This document shows, in pieces, positions 63,801-64,000 of a DNA stretch of 64,000 nucleotides (position 1 is its first letter; each line of letters opens with the position of its first letter). A program made the translations under genes and the position numbers. This stretch comes from Bacteroides oleiciplenus YIT 12058 (GTDB lineage Bacteria > Bacteroidota > Bacteroidia > Bacteroidales > Bacteroidaceae): positions 417,796-481,795 of the forward strand of contig NZ_JH992943.1 of the NCBI RefSeq assembly GCF_000315485.1, in the 5' to 3' direction. The notes below the pieces were generated by a model. It saw only the letters and a program-made list of their open reading frames with translations, was not told where the DNA came from and made no database searches.

Positions 63801-64000
63801 ATATTAACTGGCTTGTAACCCACGAAGGATATTACTAATGTACTACCAACTGTAGCATCCACAGAGAATCTTCCATCGATATCTGTCACTGCACCTGTAC
63901 CCGCACCTTTCACTAACACACTAGCCCCAATGATCGGTTCACCTGTCGCGTCTACAACTTTACCCGTGATTTTCTTTGCTTGTTGAGTACTTTGGGAACT
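60854..64000 (-). CDS. SusC/RagA family TonB-linked transporter (5' end outside window)
   Basis: The frame is open to the right edge; the first visible residues are SSQSTQQAKKITGKVVD, so the signal peptide and a few residues are missing. The first complete Met in the window is not the start. It has the N-terminal regulatory-like domain (GEPIIGASVLVKGAGTGAV), plug motifs (VVTAMGIKKERKALGYAVQ, then DVENMSVLKGPAAAALYGSRAA) and a barrel ending STASMSFGINLTF. Imports ligands across the outer membrane with the SusD at 59020-60825. 28 nt separate the two genes. Confidence 0.96.
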   Translation of the reverse strand, partial: SSQSTQQAKKITGKVVDATGEPIIGASVLVKGAGTGAVTDIDGRFSVDATVGSTLVISFVGYKPVNIIVGAAATYDVTLQDDAQALSEVVVTAMGIKKERKALGYAVQDVNSKELLKNKNANVINSLNGKIAGVNITQSGGSAGAGAQIVLRGGTSLERDNQPLFVVDGVIYDNSTAIGGDSGFDGMLRTASSFGNRVMDINPEDVENMSVLKGPAAAALYGSRAAAGVIVITTKKGNTDGNTEVTFNTRFTTSWVNRLPEMQDTYKRGQYNDLGNLETDWVTSSWGEKYKSGEKVYDNLENFFNNGASYDNTLTVSGGNKAGSYFLSISRFDQNGIVPNTGYDKTTFRFNGDRKYGNFTIAANVAFSVSNTDKTLTSSGLWDSDGKGGNGAMQAVYGWARSEDMSRWINDDGSKYRIFQELDPDNQNLVSDTDNPYWIINKNKMWDKTTRFTGSVAPSYKIADWLNVSYRAGIDRYTTNDYTYIAPGAAMKDIYQNGRLSTTDFTYEYLTSNLIITANKKVGDFDLNLMLGHSAEDTKVKRERRTGYNFITPEFPSFENIDQSTKQFQSYQSRKRLMGVFGEFRAAYKNIAYLTVTGRNDWTSTLPVNNRSYFYPSVSGSFVFTELLPENDVLSFGKIRASWARVGKDTDAYATTTALWAPRSFLAGVGTGNSWTRGNPYLRPETTESTELGLEMRFFNGRIGFDFTYYTNNSKDQIVSPRLSQTNGYIMYSTNVGNVYNKGMELSITATPVETKDWRWETTLNFAGNRGTVENLLQGMELLYVTDVQIGGVKAASVNGGDFMALTGNKWKRTDAGKVILDATTGLPTYTSNGTEFVGNREPTMTGGWNNTIQYKNWNLSMLWDFRFGGAIYNGTEYDLTVNGLSTRTQNRDRLEITGVVPDGTDAKGNTIYKDATFIFEAGKNYDILNPDGTVKTARNGNQIIQDYYSNIYTKESSNFITKTNWMRLRSISLSYTFDKSLLAKTKFIKGCSINVTGNNLLLFTNYKGLDPENSVAGSGVTGSSSTGIDYCGVPSTASMSFGINLTF

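Noticed and set aside
1..64000. tRNA or rRNA genes
   Set aside because: I saw no cloverleaf-like or conserved rRNA sequence in the intergenic regions I read; a tRNA scan would be decisive.

Overview
The window looks like a chromosomal segment of a gut Bacteroides (phylum Bacteroidota). Evidence from the sequence: SusC/SusD pairs, a hybrid two-component regulator, lipoproteins with Bacteroidales-type signal peptides, S46 dipeptidyl-peptidases, NVEALA-type peptides, and many -7 boxes of the Bacteroides form TAnnTTTG just upstream of genes. I cannot name the species. No rRNA, tRNA, insertion sequence, phage or CRISPR array was recognised. Layout, left to right: (1) 1-8.8 kb: the 3' end of a NagB/deacetylase-type gene, a large secreted amidase/golvesin protein, a small TusA-like gene, a PAS histidine kinase, a YgiQ-type radical SAM enzyme and a small outer-membrane barrel. 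(2) 8.9-23.8 kb: a compact polysaccharide utilisation locus (PUL). Six minus-strand genes (two tandem DUF2264 proteins, an unassigned 661-residue secreted protein, SusC, SusD, GH105) lie back to back with a hybrid two-component regulator on the plus strand. The GH105 suggests a uronic-acid-containing glycan. (3) 23.8-32.8 kb: housekeeping genes (mfd, polyprenol-phosphate mannosyltransferase, dihydroorotase, a free-standing MetH reactivation domain) and an ECF sigma / membrane protein / metallophosphoesterase group. (4) 33.0-46.1 kb: a minus-strand gene island, the most interesting part of the window. In transcription order: a membrane-anchored winged-helix regulator with a C-terminal DNA-binding domain, an NVEALA peptide, a TolB-like propeller lipoprotein, a second Cys-rich NVEALA-like peptide, a DUF4221 propeller lipoprotein, a thioredoxin-like lipoprotein, an MG2-type protein, a thioredoxin/DUF1573 protein, a dedicated signal peptidase I, an O-antigen-ligase/TPR membrane protein, a LuxR-type HTH protein and a transglutaminase lipoprotein. 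I propose it is an exported-peptide system with its own processing and sensing parts; that is inference. (5) 46.5-58.7 kb: PlsC-type acyltransferase, DUF4369 lipoprotein, anaerobic sulfatase maturase, a pair of S46 peptidases whose specificity residues read as DPP7-type and DPP11-type, two thioredoxins, a PHP phosphatase, an ABC-F ATPase and a DUF3805 protein. (6) 58.8-64 kb: a SusD/SusC pair whose SusC runs off the right edge. A second theme crosses the window. Five short intergenic repeat clusters (near 4.3, 19.7, 46.24, 46.4 and 51.7 kb) have unrelated core words but share an exact 11- or 22-nt period, with copies direct, alternating or inverted. Another palindromic element sits in frame inside the YgiQ-type gene.
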